Origin: Opitutaceae bacterium
Lineage (GTDB): Bacteria > Verrucomicrobiota > Verrucomicrobiia > Opitutales > Opitutaceae
DNA length: 64,000 bases
Direction: 5' to 3'
Assembly: GCA_016794625.1 (NCBI GenBank)
Contig: JAEUGY010000066.1
Coordinates: 60,069-124,068 of the forward strand
The translations under genes and the position numbers were made by a program. Shown one piece after another: positions 46,125 through 55,981 of the stretch (position 1 is the first letter of the stretch; every line of letters begins with the position of its first letter). The notes under the pieces are model-generated. The model did not search any database. It saw only the letters and a program-made list of their open reading frames with translations, and had not been told where the DNA came from.

Positions 46125-47621
46125 ATGATCGAATCACGACCGATTCAAGGTGAACCACGTGAGTCGGCGGCCGCGTTTGAACCGCGTGACGCCTCCTCCC
46201 GGCAACTCGCGTCCACCGAGCCCGGCTTCGTTCAGGAGGCGGCGCCTCCGCTCAATGCCACGATCAAAGGTCCTTTGGTGCTGGTGGTGGATGACGATGA
46301 TGGAATTCGAGCTCAACTGCGTTGGGCGTTGGCGTCGCAGGCCACGGTGATTCAGGCGTCGGACCGGGCCTCCGCCCTGCTTGAGATTAAGGCCCGTCGT
46401 CCCTCCGTCGTGCTCCTCGACCTCGGTTTGCCGCCCCGGCCCGATACTCCGGAGGAGGGCCTGGCCACCCTTTCCGCCATCCTCGACCTTGATCCCTCCA
46501 TCAAGGTCATCATTGCCTCCGGGCAGAATGAACGCGACACGGCCCTGCGGGCCGTGGGTGCGGGCGCCTACGATTTTCTCTGCAAGCCGATCGACGGATA
46601 CGAGCTGGGGATCCTGATCCGGCGTTGTCTGCAACTCGTCTCGCTCGAGAGGGAGTACCGCGAACTCAAGCGGTCCGTCACCGTCGATAGCGTGAGCGGC
46701 ATGATCGGCAATTGTCCCGCCATACAGAAGGTCTGTGCCTCCCTGCGCAAGGTAGCCACCACCGAGGCTCCGGTGCTCATTTTGGGCGAAAGCGGCACGG
46801 GCAAAGAGATGGCTGCGCGTTCGATTCACGACCAGAGTGCCCGCCGGCAGGGTCCGTACGTCGCCATCAATTGTAGCGCGATTCCCGAGACGTTGCTTGA
46901 GAGCGAACTCTTCGGCCACGAAAAAGGAGCCTTTACTGGAGCAAACACCCAGCGCAAGGGGCGCATCGAACAGGCGAGCGGAGGGACGCTGTTCCTCGAC
47001 GAAATCGGGGACGTACCTACCAGCGTCCAGGTCAAGCTACTGCGTTTCCTGCAGGAAAGGACGATCGAACGAGTTGGTGGCCGTGTCACGCTTCCCGCAG
47101 ATGTGCGGGTGATTGCCGCAACCCATAAGGACCTGGCCAAGGCGCGCGAGCAGGGCACTTTCCGAGAAGACTTCTATTACCGGCTGTCGGTGGTGCAGAT
47201 TGTCCTGCCCCCGTTGCGTGACCGCGGGACTGACATCCAATTGCTGGCGCAGTCCTTTCTTCATCGTTTCTCGGCGGAAAATAAGCGACTCGGTCTAAGC
47301 TACTCCGCGGAGGCGCTGAGGGCGATTCAGCGGTACTCGTGGCCCGGCAATATCCGGGAATTGCAAAACAAAGTGCGCCGCGCCGTGATCATGGGCGAGT
47401 CGTCGCGGCTCTCCGCGCGCGACCTTGAACTGACTGATGTGACGCCGGGGACGGTCGTCACCCTTAAGGAGGCGCGCGAGGAGCTTGAGCGTGATATGAT
47501 CCGCCGGGCGCTGGCCAAGCACGAGGGCAAGGTGGTCGCCGCTGCCAACGATTTGGGTGTGAGTCGTCCCTCCCTCTATGACCTGATGGGCAAGCTGGGT
47601 CTCGCACGGACGGAAGTTTAG
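46125..47621 (+). CDS. prsR: PrsR-type sigma-54 response regulator (PEP-CTERM-box regulator)
   Basis: 498 residues from the ATG at 46125. Receiver (about 50-165) with Asp99 in VVLLDLGLPP; the run EGLATLSAILDLDPSIKVII and GAYDFLCKPIDGYELGILI is the hallmark of the PEP-CTERM-box response regulator group. The AAA+ domain is complete: Walker A GESGTGKE (221-228), GAFTGA (268-273), Walker B GGTLFLDEIGD (286-296). A Fis-type HTH ends the protein (VAAANDLGVSRPSLYDLMGK). In exosortase bacteria PrsR, with kinase PrsK, activates sigma-54 promoters of PEP-CTERM and exopolysaccharide genes. It is flanked by the two paralogous surface-protein genes. A GTG at 46014 is an unlikely alternative start. Confidence 0.87.
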   Translation: MIESRPIQGEPRESAAAFEPRDASSRQLASTEPGFVQEAAPPLNATIKGPLVLVVDDDDGIRAQLRWALASQATVIQASDRASALLEIKARRPSVVLLDLGLPPRPDTPEEGLATLSAILDLDPSIKVIIASGQNERDTALRAVGAGAYDFLCKPIDGYELGILIRRCLQLVSLEREYRELKRSVTVDSVSGMIGNCPAIQKVCASLRKVATTEAPVLILGESGTGKEMAARSIHDQSARRQGPYVAINCSAIPETLLESELFGHEKGAFTGANTQRKGRIEQASGGTLFLDEIGDVPTSVQVKLLRFLQERTIERVGGRVTLPADVRVIAATHKDLAKAREQGTFREDFYYRLSVVQIVLPPLRDRGTDIQLLAQSFLHRFSAENKRLGLSYSAEALRAIQRYSWPGNIRELQNKVRRAVIMGESSRLSARDLELTDVTPGTVVTLKEAREELERDMIRRALAKHEGKVVAAANDLGVSRPSLYDLMGKLGLARTEV

Positions 47622-47710
47622 CACCGCGGAGCGGTGAAGAGTGAAGGGCGAAGGGTGAAGAGTGAGAGGCGTGCCAGCCCACGGGGCTGGAATGTCGAAT
47701 GGATGAATGG
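47622..47710. repeat. Two palindrome-capped period-7 tracts after prsR
   Basis: Hairpin CACCGC-GGA-GCGGTG (47622-47636) is followed by GTGAAGA/GCGAAGG-type heptamers to 47669. Next comes hairpin CCAGCCC-ACG-GGGCTGG (47674-47690) with AATGTCGAATGGATGAATGG. The first hairpin may double as a weak prsR terminator, but it lacks a T run. Confidence 0.6.
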
Positions 47711-47723
47711 TCGGAATCGGATG

Positions 47724-47785
47724 TAGAGGAACGCGGAACGCGTTTCTAACCATCGCGGCCTCGACGAGGCCGCCTACAACGGGTC
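47724..47785. repeat. REP-A and REP-C copies
   Basis: A GTAGAGGAACGCGGAACGCG copy (47724-47750) and a CGGCCTCGACGAGGCCG copy (about 47756-47783) lie next to each other upstream of the sigma-54 promoter. Confidence 0.75.
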
Positions 47786-47833
47786 GTGCGCTCTTCTGTA
47801 CCGGAACTGGTACTACGCGATTCAGAAATGCCA

Positions 47834-47850
47834 TAGCAAGGTCTGTGCCA
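47834..47850 (-). promoter_or_regulatory. Consensus sigma-54 (-24/-12) promoter, directed away from the giant gene
   Basis: On the minus strand the sequence reads TGGCAC-AGACC-TTGCTA, matching the sigma-54 consensus TGGCACR-N4-TTGCW at every core base. Predicted transcription would start near 47823 and run leftward over the REP copies toward the 3' end of prsR, where no minus-strand gene is recognisable. It is an orphan promoter, or one that makes an RNA antisense to prsR. Confidence 0.65.
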
Positions 47851-48282
47851 TATCCGCGCAAGGGGCTCGTTCCCGACTCCGATGGTCTCCGATTCGACTT
47901 TTTGGCTATGTGAGGAGCCATAATGTATCGTAATGTCAGGTACTGCAACAAGGGTAAGGCCGTGGGGGTTTTCACCCGTCTCTCCGGGGGTGTTTCTCCG
48001 CACGGTCTGGGGATGTCTTTTACCTCGGATAAATCGGGCTATTCTCTCCCGTTTCGATCCTGGATTTATCCCGGGTTCTCTGGCGTAAACCCCTATTCGT
48101 GGAAGTCATGTATCCGATCATCCACGATACTGAAGTGGGCCGTGAAGTCCGGACGTCGACCTACGCTGGAAAAAAAGAATGAAAAGACCTCAGGTTGGCT
48201 GCGGACGGTCGAAACTACTGGTCGAGTGAGTGTGCATGCATCATCAGCGAAGGTCGGCGCGGTTCGCTTCCTCAACCTTTTC

Positions 48283-51200
48283 ATGAATCCAATTTCGAAG
48301 TATCTCTTCCTGGGATTGAGCTCCGCGCGCGTGGCTCATCGGGTGGATAAATCCGCCCTGACCCGCCGGAGAGGATTTCTTGTCCTAGGCTTGAGGCTCC
48401 TTGCTGTGTTCGGTTGTCTGCTCGCCTGCTCTCAGCTGGCCTCGGCGTCCCCTTCCCTCAGCTTGTCTTGGACGGATAACTCGAACAACGAATCCGGTTT
48501 TCGTATCGAACGTTCGACTGCAGGTGCCGCGTTTGTGCAGGTCGCCACCGTGGGCGCAAACGTGACGACTTACCTAGATGCAGGTCTATCCAATGCGACC
48601 GCCTACTCATATCGCGTGTGTGCCTTCAATTCAGCAGGCAGCTCGGCCTACACCTCCACGGTGTCTGCCACCACACCCGCTGCGAATGCGGCTCCCACGT
48701 TAAGTAGTCTCTCGAATCGGACCATTGCTGCCAACGGCACCACGGGCACGCTCAGTCTGACGTTGGGTGATGATTCCACACCTGTGGCGAGTCTCGTGCT
48801 GACTGCCTCTTCCTCGAACTCCATGCTGGTCCCTCAGTCAGGTCTTGTTCTTGGTGGCAGCGGGGCCTCTCGCACCTTGACCGTGACGCCCGCCGCCGGC
48901 CAGAGTGGCACCGCAACGATCACTGCCACAGTCAGCGACGGTTCACTCTCCGCCAGCACTGCCTTCACTCTGACGGTCACCGCCTTGAACAGTGCGCCGA
49001 CGATCGGTGACATCGCCAATCGGTCGATCGCGGGCAATTCCAGCACGGGTGCGATCGCCTTCACGGTGGGCGATGCTGAGACTTCAACGGGTTTCCTTAC
49101 GGTTTCTGCCACTTCGTCTAACCTCACCCTGGTGCCCGCCGGGAACATCTCGTTTGGTGGGAGCGGATCAAGTCGCACGGTCTCGGTCACCCCGGCGATC
49201 GGCCAGACGGGTGCAGCCACAATCACGGTCTCGGTCAGCGATGGCACGCTCACGGCCAGCGACACGTTTGTTCTCACGGTCACCCAGCCGAACACCGCTC
49301 CCACCCTCAGCGATCTCACCAACCGCACGATCAACGCGAATACCAACACGGGCGCGGTGGCCTTCACGGTGGGAGACTCCCAAACCGCCGCGAGCGCCTT
49401 GGTCTTGAGTGCGACCTCCTCGAATACGGCGCTGGTTCCGAACGCGAACATCGTCTTCGGAGGCAGTGGAGCCAATCGTACGCTGACGGTCACTCCAACC
49501 GCAAACGGCTCCGGCACGGCGACCCTCACGGTCACGGTCAGCGACGGCGTTCTCACGGCGAGTGACAGCTTTGTCCTCACCGTCAATACGGTGAACACGG
49601 CGCCGACCATCACTGACATCACGAATCGTTCGATCGACGCCGACACTTCGACCGGTCCTCTCCTCTTCACTATTGGAGACGGACAGACGGCCGTCGGATC
49701 GCTGGTCGTTTCGAGCACGTCGAGCAACAGTGCGCTGATCCCGGCGAGCGGCCTCACCTTTGGTGGCACGGGTGCGAATCGCACCCTCACCGTCACGCCG
49801 GCCGCGGGTCAGGTGGGCAGTGCCACGGTGACCATCACGGTGAGCGACGGCAGCCTGACGGCGAGCGAGAGCTTTGTGGTCACGGTCAATCCCGTGAACA
49901 CCGCTCCTTCCCTCAGTGCGCTCACGAACCGCTCGATGGATGCCGGTTCCACCACGGCTCCGATTGCCTTCACGGTGGCTGACCTGGAAACCGCCCTGAG
50001 CGACCTCGCGGTCAGCGCCGCGACCTCCAATGCGACGTTGCTTCCGGTTTCGGGCATTTCTCTCGGTGGCAGCGGGGCCAACCGCACGGTGACCTTGACC
50101 CCGGTGGCCCAGCAGGTGGGAACCGCCACCGTGACCCTGACGGTCAGTGATGGTTTGTTGTCCGCGTCCCGCAGCTTTGTCGTCACGGTCAATGCCGTGA
50201 ATTCCGCGCCGACCATCGGTGGCGTGGCCGACCGCTCCGTTGAGGCGAACCGGGACACCGGTCTCATCCCCTTCACGGTGGGTGATGCGGAGACGGCCGC
50301 AGGCAGCCTCACGGTCACTGCGCTCTCCTCGAATCCTTCCCTGCTTCCCGCCTCGGGTGTCGTGTTGGGTGGAAGCGGTGCGGCTCGTACGGTCAAACTG
50401 ACGCCGGCGGCGAATCAGACGGGCGGCGCCACCGTGACCCTCACGGTCAGCGATGGTTCGCTGTCCTCGTCGACCAGCTTTGAGCTGACGGTCAATGCTC
50501 CTCTCACCGCGCCGACCTTGAGCGATCTCACGAATCGAGTGATCAATGCCGGCGCCAGCACGGGGCCCATCGCCTTCACCATTGGTCATGCCACGACGCC
50601 GGTCACTTCGCTGATCGTCACGGGCACGTCCTCCAACACCGTTCTGGTTCCGGTCACCGCGCTCGTCTTTGGTGGTGCCGATGCGCAGCGCACCTTGACG
50701 GTCACTCCGGCCGCCGGCCAAACCGGCACGGCCACGATCACGGTGATGGTCAATGACGGTGCGTTGAGCACCAGCGACAGCTTCGTTCTGACGGTGAATG
50801 CGCTGAACACGGCGCCCACCATCACGTCGCTCGCCAATCTTTCGATCAATGCCAACACCTCCTCGGGTGCGCTCCCCTTCACGGTGGGTGACACGGGTAC
50901 GGCCGCCGGAAGTCTGCTCGTCAGCGGCAGCTCCTCGAATCCGACGCTGTTGCCCAATGCCAACATTGTGTTTGGCGGCTCCGGTGCGACCCGCGCGGTG
51001 TTGCTGACGCCGGCGCCCAATCAGGCCGGCACCACCACCGTCACCCTGACGGTGAGCGATGGCACGCTGAGCACCACCACCCAGTTCACCCTGACGGTCA
51101 TCGCCGTGAACACGGCTCCAACCATTGGCGATCTGCTCAACCGTTCGATTCCGACCAATACGACCACGGGCGCGTTTCCGCTGACGCTGTCCGATCGGGA

Positions 51201-54200
51201 ATCCCCGGCCACCGCGCTCACCGTGACCGCAGTTTCCTCGAACCCGGTCTTGCTGCCCCTTTCGAATGTCGTCTTCGGCGGTTCCGGTGCCAGCCGGACC
51301 CTGACCGTGACGCCGGCCGCCAATCAAACCGGCAGCTCCACGGTCACGGTGACAGTCAGTGACGGCAGCCTGACCAGCAGCGCCAGTTTCGTGCTCACCG
51401 TGGCGACGGCGAATCGCACACCGACCATTTCCGACCTGCCGAACCGCTCGCTTGACGCCAACGGATCCACGGGTCCGATGCCCTTCACGGTGGCTGACCA
51501 GGAAACGCCCGCGGGCAGCCTGACGGTCACGGCCACGTCGTCGAACCCCGCGTTGGTCCCCGTCTCGGCGATCGCTCTCACCGAGATCGGTGGCAATCGC
51601 AGCGTCACGATCACACCCGCGGCGAATCAAACCGGTTCCTCGACCATCACCCTCACCGTCAGCGATGGCGAGCTGATGGACGCCACCAGCTTTGTGGTGA
51701 CGGTGAATGCGCGGATCGATGCGCCCACCATCACGGCCATCGCCAATCACACCGTGGCGATGAATGGAGCGACGCCGCCGATCGCCTTCCGGATTGAAGA
51801 TGCGCAGATGCCGGCGGACGAACTGTCGCTCTCGGCCACTTCCTCCAATCCCACGCTCTTGCCTGTCGCCGGTCTCGCCTTCCAGGGCAGCGGTCCGGAC
51901 CGCGCTCTCGTGGTGACCCCCGCACCCAACCAGACCGGCTCGGCCACGATCACCGTGACGGTGAGCAACGGGATGCTCTCCACCGGTACCAGTTTTGTGG
52001 TGACCGTGGATGCCCCCAACGGCGCTCCCACGATCTCCAGCCTGGCGAACCTTTCCATCTCTGCGAACTCCAGCACGGGTGCCGTTCCCTTCAGCATCAG
52101 CGATGGCCAGACGCCGGCGGGCAATCTGACGCTCTTTGCGGCCTCGTCCAACACCGCTCTGGTGCCGGTGGGTAATATCCTGTTCGGTGGTTCCGATGGC
52201 GCCCGCACCGTCACGGTCACACCCACGGCCGGGCAGTCCGGCAGCGCGGTCATCACGGTGACGGTCAGCGACGGATCCCTGACCTCCAGCAGCGCCTTCA
52301 CCCTGACGGTTAGCGTCGTCAATACGGCGCCAACGATCTCGACCGTGACGGATCGCATCATGGATTCCAACCGCACCTCCGGTCCGATTGCGTTCACGGT
52401 GTCGGACGCGCAGACGGCGGCCGGCAGCCTGACGGTGACGGCGGCCTCCTCCAACCTGGCCCTGCTGCCGGTGGAAGCGATCTCTCTAGGTGGTTCTGGA
52501 TCCAATCGCACGGTTCAGCTCACGCCGGCGACGGATGAGACCGGCACGACCACCGTCACGCTGACGGTGAGCGACGGCTCGCTCACCAGCAGCACCTCCT
52601 TTGTCCTTACCGTCAACCGTCCCAATACCGCGCCGACGATCTCGCCCCTGACCGCGCGATCCACTCAGGCGAACGGCAACTCGGGCGCGATTGAATTCAC
52701 GGTGGGGGATGCGGAAACGTCGCCGAACAGCCTCAGTGTTTCCGGTTCGACCTCGAGCCAGACGATTCTGCCCTACAGCAACATTGTTTTCGGAGGTTCG
52801 GGTGCCAACCGCACAGTCACGTTGACTCCGGCTCCCAATCAGATCGGCACCGCGACCGTCACCATCACGGTGAGCGACGGCCGGTTGCACACCAGCAGCA
52901 GTTTTGTGCTGACGGTCACGGCCACCAGCACCGTGCCGAAGATCAGCGACATCTCGAACCGCACCGTTCTGATCAATGGCAATGTCGCCATCCCGTTCAC
53001 GGTGAGTGACGCCGAGACCGCCGCGGGCAGCCTCGTGGTCACCGGCAGTTCAACCAACACGGCCTTGATCGGTCCGGGCAGTTTCGCCTTTGGTGGCAGC
53101 GGCGGTGCCCGCACCGTTCTGATCACCCCGATTGCCGACCGCACGGGTGTGGCCGTGGTCACGCTCACGGTCAGCGACGGCAAACTGACGTCGAGCGTCA
53201 GCTTCTCCCTCACGGTGATCACCCCCGGCAACACCCCAACGGTGAGCCGGATCGCCAACCGCACCATCAACGCCAACAGCAATACCGGCGTCGTCAGCTT
53301 TGTGGTCAGCGATGCCAATACACCGGTGAGCAGTCTCACGGTGACGGCGTCGTCCTCGAACACCACGCTCGTTCCCGTGAGTGGTGTTTCCCTCGGAGGT
53401 TCCGGTGGAACCCGGACCGTGGTGGTGACGCCGGCGGCGAACCAGACCGGCAACGCCTTGATCACCCTCACGGTGAGCGACGGCACGACCACGAGCAGCA
53501 CCAGCTTCATGGTCACCGTGCTGCCGGTGAACACCGCGCCCACGCTCAGCGCACTCGCGGACCGGACCCTCTCGGCCAACGGCGGAGCGGAGGTCATCGG
53601 ACTGACGATCGACGACGCCGAGACGGACGCCTCCCTCCTCACCGTCTATGCCACCTCGACCAATACCGGACTGGTGCCGGTCAGTTCCCTGCGTGTCGAC
53701 GGCACCGGCGCCAATCGCACACTCAGCATCACCCCGGCGACGGATCAAAGCGGCACCACCGTCATCACGGTGACCGTCACGGATGGCAGCCTTTCGGCGG
53801 TCCGCTCGTTCAATCTTGAAGTCAAACCGCGCGACGGCGCACCCATCTCGATCGTACCCCCGGTGACCGGTGATGGCGGCACGCCCACCAATCCCGGTGG
53901 CGGCGGTTCGAATCCGGGAACTCCGGAGCAGCCGGCAGCCACCACCCTCGCGATCACCGAACAGCCCTCCCACCAGACGGTGGGCGTCGGCGGCGCGGTG
54001 ACCCTCCGCGTCACGGCGGTTGGCCCCGCCCCTCTGGCCTACCAGTGGTATCAGGGCGTGCGCGGTGATACCTCGCAGCCCGTGGTGGGCGGCAACACGG
54101 CGACGTTCACGACGCCGGCGCTCGCCACCAGTGCGAACTACTGGGTCCGGGTCACCACAGCCCTGGAATCCGTTTCCAGCCAGACGGCGATCATTTCCGT

Positions 54201-55599
54201 GGTGTCGGGCAGCCGCGCCTATTTCGGCTCCGTCGGCCCGGCTGGCACGGGCGGCACCTTTGCCCTCCACCTCCGCAATGATGGCACCGGTATCTTCCTG
54301 GCGGATGCGCCGGCGCTCCCCAACGGCGCGATGAGCACCGCGTTCTCCGTGGATTCCAGGGGCGCCTTCAGTTTCCTGGTTCCCGGACTGGGCACCGTCT
54401 CCGGGCAGGTGGCCGGAGGCACCGTCAGCGGATCCATCACCGGAGGCCATGCCTTTGCCGGCACGCAGGACACCGTCGGTGGGGCGACCAGCGCCCTGGC
54501 CGGTTATTACCGCGGTGCGGTGGTTTATTCCGCGGACGCCGATGTCTGGGTCATTGCCGGACCCTCCGGACGCGTCTTTGTGGCCCTGATGGAAGGCGGC
54601 CTGTATTTTGGCGGTTCAGCGACCCTGCCGGCGTCCGGTTCCTTTGGCGTCACCCTGCGCGACGGACGCGCGGTGGCGATCACCCTTGATCGCGACGGCA
54701 AACTGACCGGCAGCATGATGGCGGCCTCGCAGATGCGGACCCTGGGAGGAGCACGCGAAGGCAGCGCTCTCGTCGGACGCATTGTCAATATGTCGGTCCG
54801 CGCCGTGGCCGGCGAAGGATCGAGCAGCCTGATCTCCGGTTTCACCGTCAGTGGCAACGGCAGCAAACCTCTTCTGATCCGGGCGATTGGCCCGACCCTC
54901 GGCCTCTTTGGAGTACCCGATGTGCTGCAGGATCCCGTGCTGACGCTCAATCGCCAGGGTGGCATTGCCAGCACCGGCGGCATGGGTGGAAACGATGACT
55001 GGGTCGAAGACCTCGTGGCGGTCAGCACGCAAGCCGTCGGGGCGTTCCCGCTGCCGGCCGGCAGCAAGGACGCCGCCATGGTCTCTGATCTCTCAGCCGG
55101 CGGATATACGGCGCAGCTGTCGGGTGCGGATGGTGGCGGCGGAGCGGCGCTCTTTGAGCTCTACGACACCGACGCGCTCAACAGCCCCAGTGCCGCGCGC
55201 CTGAGCAACCTGTCGATCCGGACCGTGGCCGGTTCGGGAAACAACGTGGTCATCACCGGTTTCAACATCAGCGGCGACGCGCCCAAGCGTTTCCTCATCC
55301 GCGCCATCGGTCCCGAGCTTGAGTCCTTTGGCGTGGCCGGTGCGCTGCCGAATCCCGTGCTATCGCTGCATCGCAATCAGAACGGCGAGCAGCAGGAAGT
55401 GGCGATGAACGACGATTGGGGCACCTCCGAAGCCGTCGTCGGCCGCGTATCCGCACAGATCGGCGCCTTTGCCTTGACCCCCGGTTCCCAGAGCGCCGCG
55501 CTCGTCGTCTGGCTCGAACCCGGAACGTACACCGCGGTCTCCCGCAGCGCTTCGGACACCACCGGCGTGCTTATCGTAGAGGTGTATGAAGCACCGTAG
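48283..55599 (+). CDS. Giant repetitive surface protein (17 cadherin/Ig-like repeats)
   Basis: About 2,438 residues from the ATG at 48283, which gives an extended signal peptide (RRRGFLVLGLRLLAVFGCLL, cleavage near SASPS). The frame is open from 47923, but that part looks non-coding. Order: Fn3-like domain (LSWTDNSNNESGFRIERS); 17 tandem repeats of about 100 residues, each starting N-x-APT-I-x-L-x-NR and ending in TVSDGxLTxSxSFxLTVN; an Ig-like domain (EQPSHQTVGVGGAVTL...YQWYQG); a beta part starting RAYFGSVGPAG; and two C-terminal modules (VNMSVRAVAGEGSSSLISGF and LSNLSIRTVAGSGNNVVITG), ending VEVYEAP. Likely an adhesin or matrix scaffold. No VPDSG tail or S-layer anchor is visible, so how it is retained is unclear. 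Confidence 0.83.
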   Translation: MNPISKYLFLGLSSARVAHRVDKSALTRRRGFLVLGLRLLAVFGCLLACSQLASASPSLSLSWTDNSNNESGFRIERSTAGAAFVQVATVGANVTTYLDAGLSNATAYSYRVCAFNSAGSSAYTSTVSATTPAANAAPTLSSLSNRTIAANGTTGTLSLTLGDDSTPVASLVLTASSSNSMLVPQSGLVLGGSGASRTLTVTPAAGQSGTATITATVSDGSLSASTAFTLTVTALNSAPTIGDIANRSIAGNSSTGAIAFTVGDAETSTGFLTVSATSSNLTLVPAGNISFGGSGSSRTVSVTPAIGQTGAATITVSVSDGTLTASDTFVLTVTQPNTAPTLSDLTNRTINANTNTGAVAFTVGDSQTAASALVLSATSSNTALVPNANIVFGGSGANRTLTVTPTANGSGTATLTVTVSDGVLTASDSFVLTVNTVNTAPTITDITNRSIDADTSTGPLLFTIGDGQTAVGSLVVSSTSSNSALIPASGLTFGGTGANRTLTVTPAAGQVGSATVTITVSDGSLTASESFVVTVNPVNTAPSLSALTNRSMDAGSTTAPIAFTVADLETALSDLAVSAATSNATLLPVSGISLGGSGANRTVTLTPVAQQVGTATVTLTVSDGLLSASRSFVVTVNAVNSAPTIGGVADRSVEANRDTGLIPFTVGDAETAAGSLTVTALSSNPSLLPASGVVLGGSGAARTVKLTPAANQTGGATVTLTVSDGSLSSSTSFELTVNAPLTAPTLSDLTNRVINAGASTGPIAFTIGHATTPVTSLIVTGTSSNTVLVPVTALVFGGADAQRTLTVTPAAGQTGTATITVMVNDGALSTSDSFVLTVNALNTAPTITSLANLSINANTSSGALPFTVGDTGTAAGSLLVSGSSSNPTLLPNANIVFGGSGATRAVLLTPAPNQAGTTTVTLTVSDGTLSTTTQFTLTVIAVNTAPTIGDLLNRSIPTNTTTGAFPLTLSDRESPATALTVTAVSSNPVLLPLSNVVFGGSGASRTLTVTPAANQTGSSTVTVTVSDGSLTSSASFVLTVATANRTPTISDLPNRSLDANGSTGPMPFTVADQETPAGSLTVTATSSNPALVPVSAIALTEIGGNRSVTITPAANQTGSSTITLTVSDGELMDATSFVVTVNARIDAPTITAIANHTVAMNGATPPIAFRIEDAQMPADELSLSATSSNPTLLPVAGLAFQGSGPDRALVVTPAPNQTGSATITVTVSNGMLSTGTSFVVTVDAPNGAPTISSLANLSISANSSTGAVPFSISDGQTPAGNLTLFAASSNTALVPVGNILFGGSDGARTVTVTPTAGQSGSAVITVTVSDGSLTSSSAFTLTVSVVNTAPTISTVTDRIMDSNRTSGPIAFTVSDAQTAAGSLTVTAASSNLALLPVEAISLGGSGSNRTVQLTPATDETGTTTVTLTVSDGSLTSSTSFVLTVNRPNTAPTISPLTARSTQANGNSGAIEFTVGDAETSPNSLSVSGSTSSQTILPYSNIVFGGSGANRTVTLTPAPNQIGTATVTITVSDGRLHTSSSFVLTVTATSTVPKISDISNRTVLINGNVAIPFTVSDAETAAGSLVVTGSSTNTALIGPGSFAFGGSGGARTVLITPIADRTGVAVVTLTVSDGKLTSSVSFSLTVITPGNTPTVSRIANRTINANSNTGVVSFVVSDANTPVSSLTVTASSSNTTLVPVSGVSLGGSGGTRTVVVTPAANQTGNALITLTVSDGTTTSSTSFMVTVLPVNTAPTLSALADRTLSANGGAEVIGLTIDDAETDASLLTVYATSTNTGLVPVSSLRVDGTGANRTLSITPATDQSGTTVITVTVTDGSLSAVRSFNLEVKPRDGAPISIVPPVTGDGGTPTNPGGGGSNPGTPEQPAATTLAITEQPSHQTVGVGGAVTLRVTAVGPAPLAYQWYQGVRGDTSQPVVGGNTATFTTPALATSANYWVRVTTALESVSSQTAIISVVSGSRAYFGSVGPAGTGGTFALHLRNDGTGIFLADAPALPNGAMSTAFSVDSRGAFSFLVPGLGTVSGQVAGGTVSGSITGGHAFAGTQDTVGGATSALAGYYRGAVVYSADADVWVIAGPSGRVFVALMEGGLYFGGSATLPASGSFGVTLRDGRAVAITLDRDGKLTGSMMAASQMRTLGGAREGSALVGRIVNMSVRAVAGEGSSSLISGFTVSGNGSKPLLIRAIGPTLGLFGVPDVLQDPVLTLNRQGGIASTGGMGGNDDWVEDLVAVSTQAVGAFPLPAGSKDAAMVSDLSAGGYTAQLSGADGGGGAALFELYDTDALNSPSAARLSNLSIRTVAGSGNNVVITGFNISGDAPKRFLIRAIGPELESFGVAGALPNPVLSLHRNQNGEQQEVAMNDDWGTSEAVVGRVSAQIGAFALTPGSQSAALVVWLEPGTYTAVSRSASDTTGVLIVEVYEAP
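48685..53820 (+). repeat. Seventeen in-frame ~300-bp tandem repeats inside the giant gene
   Basis: The repeats begin at about 48685 (NAAPTLSSLSNRTIAANG) and end at about 53820. Nearly all are 97-101 codons. Conserved points are NR near the start, the SSN at mid-repeat, GGSGANRTL and the closing TVSDG. Third positions differ widely between units, so the array is old or kept apart by selection, not a fresh slippage product. The 43793 gene carries one further copy. Confidence 0.9.
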
Positions 55600-55981
55600 C
55601 GCGCGCGGTGCGCGCGCCAGCCCCCGGGGAGGGCTGAAATGACGAATGACGAATGGAAGGTCGGTCGGAGGCGCGCTGCGCGCGTCGAGAGATCGGAGGT
55701 CAGATGTCAGCGGTCAGTCGGACTCAGACGTAGAGGAACGCGGAACGCGTTTCTCTATCCGAACCCGCTCCCTGGAGGGCGTCGCTCCGTCGACGCCGAG
55801 GGACGGTCGATGAACCGCTGCGCCCGATCGTGCTTGTATCCGCAACGCGCCATCGGCGCCGACGGAGCGGCGCCCTCCACCAAAACGGAATCCTGGTTTC
55901 CTTTCCCGATTCCCTTCAGCACTATAAATCTAAGCGTTTGGCGTTGAGTGTTTCTGTCTTGTCCCTTTCGCGCTTCGCACT
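55600..55981. repeat. Intergenic mix of capped period-7 tracts, REP-A and REP-B
   Basis: No gene. It holds an imperfect CAGCCC/GGGCTG hairpin with ATGACGA heptamers (55618-55660), a GCGCGC hairpin with AGAGATCGGAGGTCAG heptamers (55671-55722), a REP-A copy (55729-55757), and two facing REP-B copies (about 55773-55800 and 55852-55880). Next come AAGCGTTTGGCGTTGAG and CGCTTCGCACTTC tracts (55926-55985). Confidence 0.7.

Noticed and set aside
47905..47930. Plus-strand sigma-54-like site (TTGGC...GAGC) before the giant gene
   Set aside because: The GG and GC are 11 rather than 10 bases apart, which is not tolerated by sigma-54.
47923..48282. N-terminal extension of the giant protein
   Set aside because: The 120 extra residues are of mixed, non-repetitive composition and would precede the signal peptide; the ATG at 48283 gives a plausible secretion signal.
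49168..51750. 860-codon minus-strand open frame opposite the giant gene
   Set aside because: It is periodic only because the sense repeats are; no domain and very high Arg/Gly content.
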